A DNA stretch of 64,000 nt from Garcia nutans (GCA_947685225.1 CANTUV010000002.1:3472001-3536000); one strand, 5' to 3'. Counted from the first letter of the stretch, positions 32,280-44,610 are shown. Program-made: numbers and translations. The notes: generated by a model from the letters alone, not told the origin.

Positions 32280-33850
32280 AAACCATATAAAACCATGTTG
32301 CAAACTGAAAAAGGTTCTTACTACGTCCCTATAGCATTAAAAAATAAGCTAAGACCCTCACATGTTTTTTTGGACAATTGTTCCCCTAAGAATGCTACCT
32401 AAGCTTTTCAATATATTGGGCACTTTTCAAAGTTTCATGGTGTTCATCCTCTTGGTCATGGGCTCCAATTGCATTATGGGTGGAAGGAGCCCCACACATC
32501 GTATATGGGAACGATGGAAATCAGGTATCATCTAAACTTTTTCTGTAGTATGCATGCTCACATTGAGGACAATGTGAATTTTTAAGTGTGGGGTGCATTT
32601 GGTGTTTTATGTTTTTACTTTTAATTGCATTTTGTGTTTTTGTGTTTTCACTTTTAACTTGTTTTTGTTTAGGTTTTAGTTAATGTTTTTCTTTGAATAA
32701 ATGAGTTTTAGAAAGTTCAATTGTTATAAAAATTGTTGATAGATGACCTTTGAATTTTTGAAGCATGAATTTGAGAATTGAGTAGAATTGGTGATTATTG
32801 TCAATTTTGTTGGTTTTTCTTTGCATTGCCATTAACCTAGTGAGGAATTGAGCCATCAACTTATTATTCTTTTTGTGGGTAAACATCTTTGATTGATGAA
32901 TTGCTAGAACTTGCTTTGACATGCATTTTAAGATTACATAAAAATTTCAATTAAACATCAAGATGATTAAGGCAATTAGGTGAACCCACTTTGGCTTAAA
33001 AAGACCAACCTTATTTTTGACTTTAGTTAGCCAATTTTGAGCTTATTTTATTTTTCTTTTCTTTCTTTTTCATGACACCATTAGCTTGAACCTTGTTGTT
33101 TAACTCTTACCCTTTCATTAGGTCAAGAGCATTTTAAGAGCGTTTATAACCGAGTGTTGTGTTTAATTAAGTGTGGGGTTAAATTTAGTAGGTTTAAGAT
33201 TGCAAAGCAAAATAAAAAATAAAAAAGAAAAATAAAAAAGAAAAAAAAGAAAAAGAAAAAATATATATATAATAATAAGAATAATTGTTGTTCTTGTTGA
33301 AAGGGTTGGAATGTATCATTACAAGATTTAATAAGTGAGTTCCCTTGAAAAGCTCTTTAATGTCAAGGGGTAGATGAGAGAAAGGTGTTTTGGGATTGTT
33401 GGGTTATGTATATGATCGGATACTTCATTCTTAAAGTGCTCTTGAACTTAATGATTTAGCTCACATTTCCTAAATGTCATACCTTTACCTTAGCCCCATT
33501 ACAACCCAATAAAGACCTTTTGATTGATGCTTGATTGTTATTTGTGGTGGAGATTTGATTGATAAGCAAGCCTATGGTAATAATCTTTCATTGATTGTTA
33601 TGAGTGTAAATACCACCATGATCAAACACTTGTAAGAGTTGGTGAGGGAGCGATAACATAGGGTATGCATGGGAAAACCATTTAATTGCATGGGCATCGA
33701 TTTTGTTTGATTCGATATTGATTGCGGATTTAAGGATAAGGAAGTCTTGATACATATTTATAACTCTTGAACTTAACAAAATTTATCTTGTTAGTGTGTT
33801 TTGATTTTAGCCTTGCTTGGGGACAAGCAAGGAATTAAGTGTTGGGTAGT
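32280..33850 (+). other. TE-9 region between gag and 3' LTR
   Basis: The first 300 bases (32280-32585) remain alignable in translation with the C-terminus of the TE-10 frame (YYVPIAL..., GWKEPHTSYMG), so they are a decayed extension of the ORF. After that I see only AT-rich sequence with a purine tract (33208-33275) and no gene. The last 20 bases before the LTR (around 33831-33850) are the polypurine-tract position, but the tract aagtgttgggtagt is poor. Confidence 0.75.
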
Positions 33851-35915
33851 TGTTTAGATCATTTTTGTACTTGTTTTTAGTATGATTTTATGTGTTTTTT
33901 AGTTAATGTTTTGATTTATTTTTGTTTTAAGTTTGTTTAAATTGTTTGTTTTAGGTTTAAGTGCAAAAACTCCCTTGGATGATCAAAACAATCAAGAAAA
34001 ATGAAGAAAGAGCATGAATCAAGCAAGACATGGCCAAGCCAAAGCAAGTTTGGCCATGTCCCTCAAAAGAATTCCAAGACAGTAGCTGACACACCCAAGA
34101 GACACGGTCAAGCCACTGGCCGTGTCTCACCCAAGGAAAAGAAACCAAGAAAGAAATAAAATAGAGGCAGTGCTTGACACAATCACAGACATGGCCATGT
34201 CTGTGAGTGTGTCTGAACGACATGGCCATGTCACTTGAAGCTTGGCCATATCTCAATGTCTTGGCCGTGTTTCATCCTAAAATAGAGGTCTTGGCCATGT
34301 TTCATCCTAAAATAGAGGCAGTGCTTGACACACTCACAGACATGGCCATGTATGTGAGTGTGTCTGATCGGCATGGCCATGTCACTTGAAGCTTGGCCGT
34401 GTCTCATTGTCTTGGCCGTGTCCCTCATCAAAAGAAGAAGAAACCAAAGAAAATTATGTGACACGGCCAAGCTAGACATGTCTTGGCCGTGTTTCTCATC
34501 AAAAGTCAAGAAATTGAAGAAAATTATGTGACACGGCCAAGCTAGACATGCCTTGGCTGTGTCTCTCATCAAAAGTGAAGAAATTGAAGAAAATTAAGTG
34601 ACACGGCCAAGCTAAACATGTCTTGGCCGTGTCTCTCATCAAAAGTGAAGAAATTGAAGAAAAACAAGTGACACGGCCAAGCTCTACATGTCTTGGCCAT
34701 GTCCCTCAAGAAATCAAGTCTAGAAGCGAACACGGTTATGAGACACGGCCAAGCCACTGGCTGTGTCTCACCAAAAGAACAAAGAAAAGAAAGAAACAAA
34801 GATGAAGGCAGTGAAGGACACGGCCATCAAGCTTGGCCGTGTCCCAAAGAAAAATGAGAGACACGGCCAAGCCAAATCAAGCTTGGCCGTGTCACTCTTA
34901 ATATCTATTTAAGTTCTTTCGCACGACAGAGAAAAGAGGGAGAACGGCTAGGGTTTTGAGAACAGAGAGAAAAGAAAAGAGAGGAGCGAGCAAACATATT
35001 TTGGGATGAGGAGAGAGTGACACTCTCCTTGTCCCTTATCTTCATCCTCCATCTTCATCTTTTCCATCTTCCATTGAAGATCTTTGAGGTTCTTTGGGAT
35101 TAAATTGGGTTAACAAGCTCTTGAGGGTTGAAGCATCATTGAAAGGATTGGTGACTTGAGAAAGCTCCATTCTATCTTCCAAAGGCACAATCAATTGAAG
35201 AGTTGGTGACTTGAGAAAGCTCCATCCCATATTGCAAAAGGGAAATCAACCATTGAAGAGGGCTTGAGTTCTTCATCAAATACATCAAGTGGAGCTAGGA
35301 GGAAGACTAGCAATCCTACTCTTGGCATCTTCACAAGGGGTTTTTCTATTCTCTCTTTTAATTCATTCCAATATTGTTTTTGTTATATTAAGAGATTGAT
35401 ATTACAATGAACAATTTGTATTTAATTTATATTGAGTTGAATGAATGTCTTAAATTGATGATGTTGAGCTAAAAACCCAAGCTTAGGGTTTGTAGTATAT
35501 TTGATTGAATGCTTTGATTTGATATTTTCATTGATGTACCTTGTTATTGGTTGATTGCATTGGATTGTATGCTAGGTTAATAGATTAGCTACCTATTGAT
35601 CTCTAGATATTGAATGAAGGACCGAGAGGTGAAATTTGATATCTGAATTATGCAATTGACTACCCTATGAATGAATTAGAAATATAAGTTCTAGGGTTTC
35701 ATTAATTTGCAAATGTAAAATAATTGGTTATTGTTAATTCATGAATGTGAGAACTAATGGATTGGTAATTGACTAATTAACCTTAAGGAACAAATTAATT
35801 ATAAGGTTATGTTAATGGATAATTGAGAATTGAGCTTTGATTAAATGGACCTATAACCCTATGCACATTCCCAAGAACCGATTTGATCTTGAACAACCAT
35901 CACACACATCAACCC
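33851..35915 (+). repeat. TE-9 3' LTR, truncated at its 3' end
   Basis: It matches 28527 to about 30575 of the 5' LTR with only scattered differences, including the palindrome array (34025-34895). It stops at cacatcaaccc and abuts TE-6 interior (atgtccctcatag). No duplication of cagtc is found at the break. Confidence 0.95.
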
Positions 35916-36903
35916 ATGTCCCTCATAGACCCCATTTCAAGCCTATCAAAGACCTGGTGATCTCTCTTGGTAGGTAGAGTCTATTAGTGGAGATAGTTTG
36001 AATAAGCATGCATATGAGATAGACAATATTTAAACTCAAATGAGACCTTTGGCCAAGTAATGTGTATGCGCCTATCTGAAGTGCAACAATTCTTGCTTAA
36101 ATAGAAACGATTCTCGAGTTTAGTATGGTAACTAGGGTTGTCATGTTATAGCTGTGTTAATTTGGAAAAATCAAGTCCTGAGGTGCATTGACATTAATTT
36201 GGCAAAGCCATCATTTGATTTCAAAATCAAAATTCAAAAAAAAAATAAAAAATAAATATATATATATATATATATTTATCATACGAAGCCTTCAAGCTAA
36301 GGGGAGTATGTTGAACTGTCGAACCTCCAAAGAACACATTGGGCAAAGGAAATGATTATTGGCAAGGTCATGGAGAAGCTATCAACTGACATGCTGAGAC
36401 ATAGTTTGAAATAGATAAATCCCCGACTATACTTATCGGGGTCTCCATTATTCATATTTTCAACATCTTGAAGATAAAAGCCATAAATGCAAAGCTTTCT
36501 ATCATTCTAATGCAAGTTTTGAACGAGAGTCAAAAAGGAGTCAATGACAATACTTCTGCTGATCACCTGGGTCTATGAGTCAATGAAACCACTGTGAGTA
36601 TTATCATGCATATCATGCATACATGAGCATATCACATCACACTTTCTTGTCTTGTATTGTCTATTCTTTATCAAAGTGAATAGCAAACACTTTGTGAAGT
36701 AAAGAATCAAAAGAAGATATCAAATCAGAGGGGCATAGAAAGCTCATTGCTTGAGAAAGTTCCAGTAATCTTGCAAAGAGAAGAAATATGTGCTTGTGCA
36801 AAGAACTAGACAGCAAAAACATCAATCAAAGCTTGCATGGAAAAAATCTTTGGTTTGGGCCTACACAGGGGGCCAAGTTTCTCCTTTTCAATTTTTTGAG
36901 TTT
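35916..36903 (+). other. TE-6 non-coding interior between TE-9 and TE-10
   Basis: It matches 47503-47800 in TE-2 and 17377-18010 in reverse in TE-7. It has an (AT)n tract at about 36256-36275. No coding motif is recognised. It ends with AGTTT (36899-36903), the left duplication of TE-10. Confidence 0.8.
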
Positions 36904-38692
36904 TGGTGCATCGCGCCTAGAGCTATTGCAATACTGCAAGTGCATGGGTCGCCCAAGTAATAAAGTAGTGAGTGAGTTATCGTTCCACTGAGGACAAGGC
37001 CAAGCACTAGTGCAAATCTTAACTGTTGTTAGCAAATTAATATTTTTGTGTGAAGTTTTGTAATTAAAGACAATTAACTTAAATAAATAAAAGCAAAGGT
37101 AAATTGTGTGTTGTGTAAAAAGGATTGATGATAATGATACTATCCAGATATTGAATCCCCCTAGCCACAATCTATTCACTTAAATCACATGATAGAGTTG
37201 AGTTGGCATTCCTCTAACTTAGACTAAAACCTCTCTCGAGTGAATTAATCCCTAATCACTAAGTAGAGTGCCGGAATCTCTTCTCAAAACACAATTAAAT
37301 AGATCTTGCATTAAGAACAAGGAACTATATACCAAAGGATCTTGTAAGTCTATCTCTAGCACCCAATCAATCCTCAACCCTTATGAGTAATCAATTCATA
37401 TCAAGCTTTCTCAAGTCAATAATATGAAAATGGCAACCAATCAATAAGCATGCTATTATCAACTGGAAATAAATCATTAAGCATCATAAGAATAAAACAA
37501 CTCCATCAATTAAAATTATCTAGTTATACAAATAAGCTAGGGTTCTTCAATATCTAGATAGAGAATGATTTAGTTCATGTCCAATACACTTAATGCAATC
37601 AACAACAACAATAACATTAAAATGAATGAAAAGGAGAAAATAGAAAAACCCCTTTCAATGTGGCTTCTTGAATCTCCAGGAGCTGCCAATGGAAGATGCA
37701 GATGTTGGAGAGGATGGAAATGGAGGATGAAGATGAAGAGTCAAGGAAAGTGTCACTCCCTCCTTGTCCAAAACGTGTATGCCCAGCCTCCTCCTCTCAA
37801 ACCTCTCTTCTCTGCCTCTGTTCTCTGTTTCCTGCACAAACCTCTAGCCCCCTGCAGAAGCCTCCTCTAATTTCCCTCTTCTTCTCATTTTATTTCCCTC
37901 CAAAGCTCCAAGCCTATGCTTTCCAACTCACACCAGCTTACACCACTCTCCCTTGTTCCCCATATCTTCTTTGTTTTTTATTTCTTTTGGCAAGCATAAT
38001 GTTTTGTTCCCCACTTTGTCTCCCAATTCGTGCAAAAGAATCAAGGTTTTCTTAGGTGACATGGCTAAGCCATGAGTGGCTTGGCTGTGTCTCTCATTTC
38101 TCCTTGGGACACGGCCAAGCTAGTTGGTCGTGTCCATCACTGCCTTGCTTCCTTTCTTTCTTTTCTCTTTAGTCTTATGGGGTGACACGGCCAAGCTCCT
38201 GGCCGTGTCATGTGACACGGCCAGTGGCTTGGCCGTGTCACTTGGGTGTGTCGCCTTCTGCTTGAATTTGTTCAATCTTTTCTTTGTTTCCAAGGGTGAC
38301 AAGGCCAAGCTTGTGGCCTTGTCATGTGACACGGCCACTGGCTTGGGCGTGTCACCTGCCAGTGTCAGCTTCTGCCTTCATTTTCTTCCTTCTTTGCTTG
38401 GTTCTTTGGTTTCGATTCTTTGGGTGAGACATGGCCAGTGGCTTGGCCGTGTCTCTTGGGTGTGTCAGCTACTATCTTGGATTTCATTTGAGGGACACGG
38501 CCAAGCTTGCTTTGGCTTGGCCATGTCTTGCTTGATTCATGCTCTTTCTTCATTGTTTTGATCCTCCAAGGAAGTTTTTCCACTTTAACCTAAAATAAAC
38601 ACTTAAACACACTTTAAACCAAAATCAAATGAAACATTAACTAAAAACACATTAAAATCATACTAAAAACAAGTATAAAAATACTCTTATCA
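36904..38692 (-). repeat. TE-10 3' LTR (1.79 kb)
   Basis: Minus strand: starts TGATAAGAGTATTTTTATAC and ends GGCGCGATGCACCA. It contains a palindrome array at 38055-38530. The frames at 37577-38561 are low-complexity by-products. It is about 200 bp longer than the 5' LTR, mainly because of a block near 37640-37800 that the 5' LTR lacks. Confidence 0.93.
38055..38530. repeat. ACACGGCCAAGC/GCTTGGCCGTGT palindrome array in TE-10 3' LTR
   Basis: Paired motifs alternate with short spacers; one pair is mutated to acaaggccaagc..ggccttgtc, where both arms changed in a compensating way. The 5' LTR carries the matching array at 42570-43000 but has lost at least one unit. Confidence 0.88.
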
Positions 38693-39990
38693 AATACCCC
38701 ACACTTAAATCCTTGCTTGTCCCTAAGCAAGGCTAAAATCAAAACAAACTAAACACAAAAATTTTGTCAAGTTCAAGAGTTATAAAATTGCATCAAGACT
38801 TCCCTATCCTTAAATCCGCAATCAATATCAAATCAAACAAAATCGATACTAATGCAATTAAGTGGTTTTCCATGCATAACCTATGTTGTCACTCCCTCAC
38901 CAACTCTTAAAAGTGTTTGATCAAGGTGGTGTTTATACTCATAACAATCAATGAAACATTATCGCCATAGGCTTGCTTATCCATCAAATCTCCACCACTT
39001 AATTACAATCAAGCATCAATCAAAAGGTCTTTTATTGGGTTGTAATGGGGTTAGGGTAGAGGCATGACATTTAGAAAATGTGAGCTTAATCATTAAGTTC
39101 AAGAGCACTTCAAGAATGAAGTAACCGATCATATGTATAACCCAATTATCCCAAAACACCTTCCTCTTATTTACCCTTGACATTTAGAGAACTTTTCAAG
39201 GGAACTCACTTATTACATCTTGAAATGATTATTCCAAAAACATATTCCAACCCTTTCAACAATAACAACAATTATTCTTATTTTTCTTCTTTTTATTTGA
39301 TTTTGATTTTGATTTTTTTTATCTGCAATCTTAAACCTACTAAATTTAACCCCACACTTAATTTAACACAATACTTGGTCATAAACGCTTTTAAAATACT
39401 CTTGACCTAATGAAACGGTAAGAGTTAAAACAACAAGGTTCAAGCTAATGATGTTGTGAAAAAGAAAGAAAAGGAAAAACGAAATATACTCAAAATTGGC
39501 TAACTAAGGTTAAAAATAGGGTTGGTCTTTTTAAGCCAAAGTGGGTTCGCCTAATTGCCTTAATCATCTTGATGCCAAATTGAAATTTTTATATAGTCTT
39601 AAAATGTATGTCAAAGCAAGTTCTAGCAAGTCATCAATCAATGATTTGCACACACAACAAGAATAATCAGTTGATGGCTCAATTCCTCACTAGGTTGATG
39701 GTAATGCAAAGGAAAACCAACAAAATTGACAATAAGCACCAATTCTTCTCAATTCTCAAATTTATGCTTCAAAAATTCAAAGGTCATCAATCAACAATAT
39801 TTATAACAATTGAACTTTCCAAAATTCATTTATTCAAAGAAAACATGAAAAGCATTAACTAAACTAACACAAAAATAAATTAAAATTAAAAACACAAAAC
39901 ACAATATGCACCCCACACTTAAAATTTCACATTGTCCTCAATGTGAGCATGCATAAACTAACAGAGAGTTTAGATGAAACCTAATTTCCA
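38693..39990 (-). other. TE-10 non-coding region between gag and 3' LTR
   Basis: It is homologous in reverse to 32560-33850 of TE-9 (for example the gaccaaccctatttt..ttagttagcc words). I see no gene. The minus-strand sequence next to the LTR, atttaagtgtggggtatt (38710-38693), is the polypurine-tract candidate. Confidence 0.78.
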
Positions 39991-41350
39991 TCACTCCCAT
40001 ATGCAATATGTAGGGCTCCTTCCACCCATAATGCAATTGGAGCTCATGATTGAGAGGATAGACAGCATGCAACTTCGAAATGTGCCCAATGTATTACAAA
40101 GCCTAGGTAGTATCCTTGGATGAGCAAATGGCCAATGAGAACTCATGAAGGCTGTTTTGGGGTGATCTTCCAATGCTATAGGAACTTGGTAAAAATATTC
40201 TTCATTATGCAACATGGTTATATTTATTTTTTGTTCTTTCTCGCTCCCGAAAGTGGGAGGGATTATCAGTGGTTGCATATTGTTCTCCCCAACCAAAACA
40301 TTTTTTAAAATTTTTGGGGTTTTTTGAAGTTCAACCAAGTTCGGTTGAATCTCTTTCTCATCCTCTTTAGCAATTTGAAGTTTCCTCTCAACAACCTCAT
40401 CATTTAATGTTAATTTGCTCTCCTCAATTTCTAAATTGGAAATATTAGGCTCTACTTCTAAGGTCATGGCTACCTCAAGCTTGTCTACACTATCTTTGCT
40501 ATAGGGCATGTCATAAAGTTCAGGAATATGCATACCTTGTGTCTCTTCCTCCAGCCTAAATGGGAATGAAATCGGTGGCATAAAAGGATTTAGAGGTTCA
40601 TGCAATTCTATCCAAGTTGATACTTCTAAATTCTCCTCCTCCTTTGATTGACTCATCTCCTCCATGTTGGATTGGATCTCCTCGCCATTTTCTTCTTGAT
40701 TGGTCCCTGCATCAGAGAAATCACAAAAATTGTTATATATTACCTGTTCATTCCTCAAATTTGTGATTGCCTCAAATTGCTCCAGTTGGCTAGGAGACTC
40801 CTCCTTTTGGTGTGCTTGAGCATCCAATATCCTCTATGTTTCTTGCAAAGATTCAGACCTCAACTTATCCTCCAAAGTGGGTTCCTCAAGGTGATCTTGA
40901 TTCATTGTGAGTTTTTGAATATAGGCATTTAACTTATCCTCCAATATGGGTTCCTTAAGGTGGTCTTGGTCTGAAAACTGTTCTTGAAAGTAAGAACTTC
41001 TTTGGCAAGGCTGAAAATTTTGTTGAGGTGGAATGTACTGCTGATTTTCCCAATAAAAATTGGGGTGGCTTTCCCAGTTTGGATTGTAAGAATTGGAATA
41101 TGGGTCATTACCACCCATTCGCTGGAAACTTTGGTAGTCATGTTCTTCCTTGTCCCAATCTTGGTATCATTCAAAACCAAATGAACATGTATTGGTACAA
41201 TGTCCTGCATTGCCACATGCTGTACAATTTGGTGGGCGTTCCCGGCTTGCAATTAGCCTATCAACTTTATTCGTTAAATTTGCGAGTTGCCATGCAAGCT
41301 CAGAATAATAGTCCCCATCATAAACTTTTCTGGTGCCTTGAAAACTGCAT
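39991..41350 (-). pseudogene. TE-10 Gag-derived pseudogene
   Basis: Starts at ATG 41350 (MQFSR as in TE-9). A frameshift follows within about 10 codons, then LAWQLANLTNKVDRLI, the zinc knuckle CTACGNAGHCTNTC, a TGA just after it near 41168, the YSNSYNPNWESHPNFYW block, two LEDKLN-type repeats, a TAG at 40834-40836, and then a long readable C-terminal part (278 codons, 40827-39991) with VPIALEDHPKTAF near its end. No capsid domain is present. The frame passes the position where TE-9 stops, so it shows the longer ancestral C-terminus. Same inferred role as the TE-9 protein, now inactive. Confidence 0.85.
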
Positions 41351-41552
41351 CTTTACACAAGGCACTCAACAATTTAAAGAAAAACAAACAAACAAACAAA
41401 TTCAAACACAACAAACAAACAAATTTACAGAAAACAAACAAACAATTCAAAGAAAAACACACAAACAATTCACAGAAAATAAACAAGCATTCTTGATAAA
41501 AATAAAACTAAATCAACAGTCTTAATTATATTACTAGTATTGAAACCATTGT

Positions 41553-41569
41553 CCCCGGCAACGGCGCCA
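41553..41569 (-). other. TE-10 primer-binding site, perfect tRNA-Asp complement
   Basis: The minus strand reads TGGCGCCGTTGCCGGGG, identical over 17 bases to the complement of the plant tRNA-Asp 3' end including CCA. Confidence 0.93.
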
Positions 41570-41575
41570 AAAACT

Positions 41576-43163
41576 TGGTGCGTCGTGCCTAGAGCTATTG
41601 CAATACCAAGTGCACGGGTTGCCCAAGTAATAAAGTAGTGAGTGAGTTATCGTTCCACTGAGGACAAGGCCAAGCACTAGTGCAAATCTGAACTGTTGTT
41701 TAGCAAATTAATATTTTTGTGTGAAGTTTTGTAATTAAAGACAATTAACTTAAATAAATAAAAAGCAAAGGTAAATTGTGTGTTGTGTAAAAAGGATTGA
41801 TGATAATGATACTATCCAGATATTGAATACCCCTAGCCATAATATATTCACTTAAATCACATGATAGAGTTGAGTTGGCATTCCTCTAACTTAGACTAAA
41901 ACCTCTCTCGAGTGAATTAATCCCTAATCGCTAAGTAGAGTGCCGGAATCTCTTCTCAAAGCATAATTAAATAGATCTTGCATTAAGAACAAGGAACTAT
42001 ATACCAAAGGATCTTGTAAGTCTATCTCTAGCACCCCAATCAATCCTCAACCCTTATGAGTAATCAATTCATATCAAGCTTTCTCAAGTCAATAATATGA
42101 AAATGGCAACCAATCAATAAGCATGCTATTATCAACTGGAAATAAATCATTAAGCATCATAAGAATAAAACAACTCCATCAATTAAAATTACTAGTTATA
42201 CAAATAAGCTAAGGTTCTTCAATATCTACATAGAGAATGATTTAGTTCATGTTCAATACACTTAATGCAATCAACAACAACAATAACATTAAAAATGAAT
42301 TAAAAGGAGAAACCTCTCAAACCTCTCTTCTCTGCCTCTGTTCTCTATTTCCTGCACAAACCTCCAGCCCCCTGCAGAAGCCTCCACTAATTTCCCTCTT
42401 CTTCTCATTTTATTTCCCTCCAAAGCTCCAAGCCTATGCTTTCCAACTCACATCAGCTTACACCACTCTCCCTTGTTCCCCACATCTTCTTTATTTTGTA
42501 TTTCTTTTGGCAAGCATAATGTTTTGTTCCCCACTTTGTCTCCCAATTCGTGCAAAAGAATCAAGGTTTTCTTATGTGGCTTGGCCATGTCTCTCATTTA
42601 TCCTTGGGACACGACCAAGCTAGTTGGTCGTGTCCATCACTGCCTTGCTTCCTTTCTTTCTTTTCTCTTTAGTCTTATGGGGTGACACGGCCAAGCTCCT
42701 AGCTGTGTCATGTGACATGGCCAGTGGCTTGGCCGTGTCACTTGGGTGTGTCACCTTCTGCTTGAATTTGTTCAATCATTTCTTTGTTTCCAAGGGTGAC
42801 ACGGCCACTGGCTTGGGCGTTTCACCTGCCAATATCAGCTTCTGCCTTCATTTTCTTCCTTCTTTGCTTGGTTCTTTGGTTTCTTTTCTTTGGGTGATAC
42901 ACGGCCAGTGGCTTGGCCGTGTCTCTTGGGTGTGTCAACTACTGTCTTGGATTTCATTTGAGGGACATGGCCAAGCTTGCTTTGGCTTGGCCATGTCTTG
43001 CTTGATTCATGCTTTTTCTTCATTGTTTTGATCCTCCAAGGGAGTTTTTCCACTTTAACCTAAAACAAACACTTAAAACACACTTTAAGCCAAAATCAAA
43101 TGAAACATTAACTAAAAACACATTAAAATCATACTAAAAACAAGTATAAAAATACTCTTATCA
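41576..43163 (-). repeat. TE-10 5' LTR (1.59 kb)
   Basis: It is colinear with 36904-38692 except for deletions near 42308 and within the palindrome array. Ends match those of the 3' LTR. No gene. Confidence 0.93.
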
Positions 43164-43499
43164 AGTTTATATACCAAATATTTTCAAACTCACTTGTATT
43201 TTGCCACGGAAGGGGTAAGGAGAGGATATTAGGTCCAATTAAAAATAGCTAAATTTTTGCAAAAAGGAAGAACAAAAGAATGGAACATTAGAACTCTCTA
43301 AAGAATAAAGATGCAAAAGGCAAAAGATCAGCCCAGCTAAAAGAGCTGAAGCCAGGGTAAAGACCCAATCCCAAAGGATGAAGATCCATTTTCAAGGGTG
43401 AAGACCCGATCTCAAAGGATGAAGATCCATTTTGAGGGTGAAGAACCACAATGCATAGAACAGCCGAAGCAGTCAGACTTCTCAACTGATAAAAGGTTA
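43164..43499 (+). other. TE-6 interior downstream of TE-10
   Basis: It begins with the right AGTTT duplication and matches 50700-50760 of TE-2 (gggg.aaggagaggatatt.., aattagctaa). It contains two copies of a repeat of about 45 bp with ggatgaagatccatttt (43376-43442). No gene is visible. Confidence 0.75.
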
Positions 43500-44130
43500 G
43501 TCAAACCCAATCTTGGTCCAAGTATCCAATCTCGAGTCCAAGTACCCAAATCAATCTAACCTCGGGTCCAAGTACCCAAATTAAATTTAATCCCGGGTCC
43601 AAATACCCATTCTCGAGTCCAAGCACCCAAATCAAATTCAATATCGGGTCCAAGAACCCTATCTTGGGTCCAAGTATCCAATCTCGGGTCTAAGTACCCA
43701 AATCAATTTAATCTCGGGTCTAAGTACCCAAATCAAATTTATCCCGAGTCTAAAAATCCATTCTCGGGTCTAAGCACCCAAATCAAATTCAATATCGGGT
43801 CCATGAACCCTATCTCGGGTCTAAGTACCCAATCTCGGGTCCAAGTACCCAAATCAAATCATTCTCGGGTCCAAGTACCCAAATCAATTCAAGCTCGGGT
43901 CCAAGTACCCAATCTCGGGTCCAAGTACCCATTCTCGGGTCTAAGTACCCAAATCAATTCAAGCTCGAGTCCAAGTACCCAATCTCGGGTCCAAGTACCC
44001 AAATTAAATTCAAGCTCGGGTCCAAGTACCCAATCTCGAATCCAAGTACCCAAATCAAATTCAATCTCGGGTCCAAGTACCCAAATCAAGTTCAGTCTCG
44101 TGTCCAAGTACCCAAAACAAATTCAAATAA
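43500..44130 (+). repeat. 3'-UTR tandem repeats of TE-6 (units of about 20 and 31 bp)
   Basis: More than 20 tandem copies of CTCGGGTCCAAGTACCCAAT, many extended by about 11 bp (caaattcaat) to a unit of about 31 bp. The long plus-strand frame at 43803-44213 is a product of the repeat. Such arrays just upstream of the polypurine tract are known from Tat/Ogre-type elements as seeds of satellite DNA. Confidence 0.95.
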
Positions 44131-44195
44131 CCATCTCATCAAAAATTAAGTCTTATTGTTTTTCACTCTCTTTCACTAAAGTCTCAGATCATTCA

Positions 44196-44208
44196 AGAGG
44201 GAGCAAAC
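44196..44208 (+). other. TE-6 polypurine tract
   Basis: The purine-rich word agagggagcaaac lies directly before the LTR start; TE-2 has accagggggcaaac in the same place. Confidence 0.8.
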
Positions 44209-44409
44209 TATAGACCCTTAATTTTTTACCCAGTCTGGTCCAATATATTTTAATTAGTCCAAAATAATTTTTGTGTTGTCCAATATATTTTAATTAGTCC
44301 AAAATAATTTTTGTAATCTTAATCAAATAATATTTGATTTAGTATCTAATTTTTTTAATAAAAAATAAAAATAATAATAACCAAAAAAAATAAAAATAAA
44401 AAATAAAAA

Positions 44410-44610
44410 AAGGGGGCTCGGCTGCCGCGAAATGGCATGGGGCCATTTCGCCCGCAGTTTTTCCTGCGGGCGAAATGGCCCGCAGGCCAATTCGCCTGGC
44501 TGCGGCAGCTTTTTCGCCAATGCATTTTTTCCGCAGCAGTTTTTTTCGCCAGCGCAATTTTTTCGCAGCAGTTTTTTTTCGCCAGCAAAATTTTTTCGAC
44601 ACAAATTTTC
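44410..44610. repeat. GC-rich hairpin cluster in TE-6 3' LTR
   Basis: It contains a perfect inverted repeat with 17-bp arms and a 6-base loop (44441-44457 and 44464-44480; GGCCATTTCGCCCGCAG / CTGCGGGCGAAATGGCC), followed by three tandem TTTTTTCGCCAGCG..TTCGCAGCAG units. It ends about 90 bp before the TATA box. Confidence 0.92.

Larger units (their letters stand above)
28527..35915 (+). mobile_element. TE-9: gag-only non-autonomous Athila-like retrotransposon
   Basis: 5' LTR 28527-30776, tRNA-Asp-type PBS 30782-30798, one long Gag-derived ORF, about 1.5 kb of non-coding sequence, and a 3' LTR from 33851 truncated at 35915. The LTRs are near-identical by eye. The interior is only 3.1 kb and has no protease or pol. 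The 3' truncation removes about 200 bp of LTR and roughly 290 bp of TE-6 host sequence (equivalent to 47211-47502), so no duplication remains. Structurally it fits the terminal-repeat-with-GAG (TR-GAG) class. Confidence 0.9.
36904..43163 (-). mobile_element. TE-10: gag-only non-autonomous Athila-like retrotransposon
   Basis: On the minus strand: 5' LTR (43163 to 41576), perfect tRNA-Asp-type PBS (41569-41553), Gag-derived pseudogene (41350-39991), non-coding sequence, polypurine position (38710-38693), and 3' LTR (38692 to 36904). AGTTT flanks it (36899-36903 and 43164-43168), and the empty site survives in TE-7. It lacks protease and pol. It is related to TE-9 in Gag and in the LTR start, but the LTR 3' halves differ, so it is a separate subfamily. 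Confidence 0.93.

Noticed and set aside
37577..38055. Two overlapping plus-strand frames (97 and 119 codons) in the TE-10 3' LTR
   Set aside because: They overlap each other in different frames, one is absent from the 5' LTR because of a deletion, and they have no recognisable motif.
43803..44213. 136-codon plus-strand frame rich in QVPKSN/VQVPNS
   Set aside because: Translation of the TE-6 3'-UTR tandem repeats; the opposite strand is open as well.
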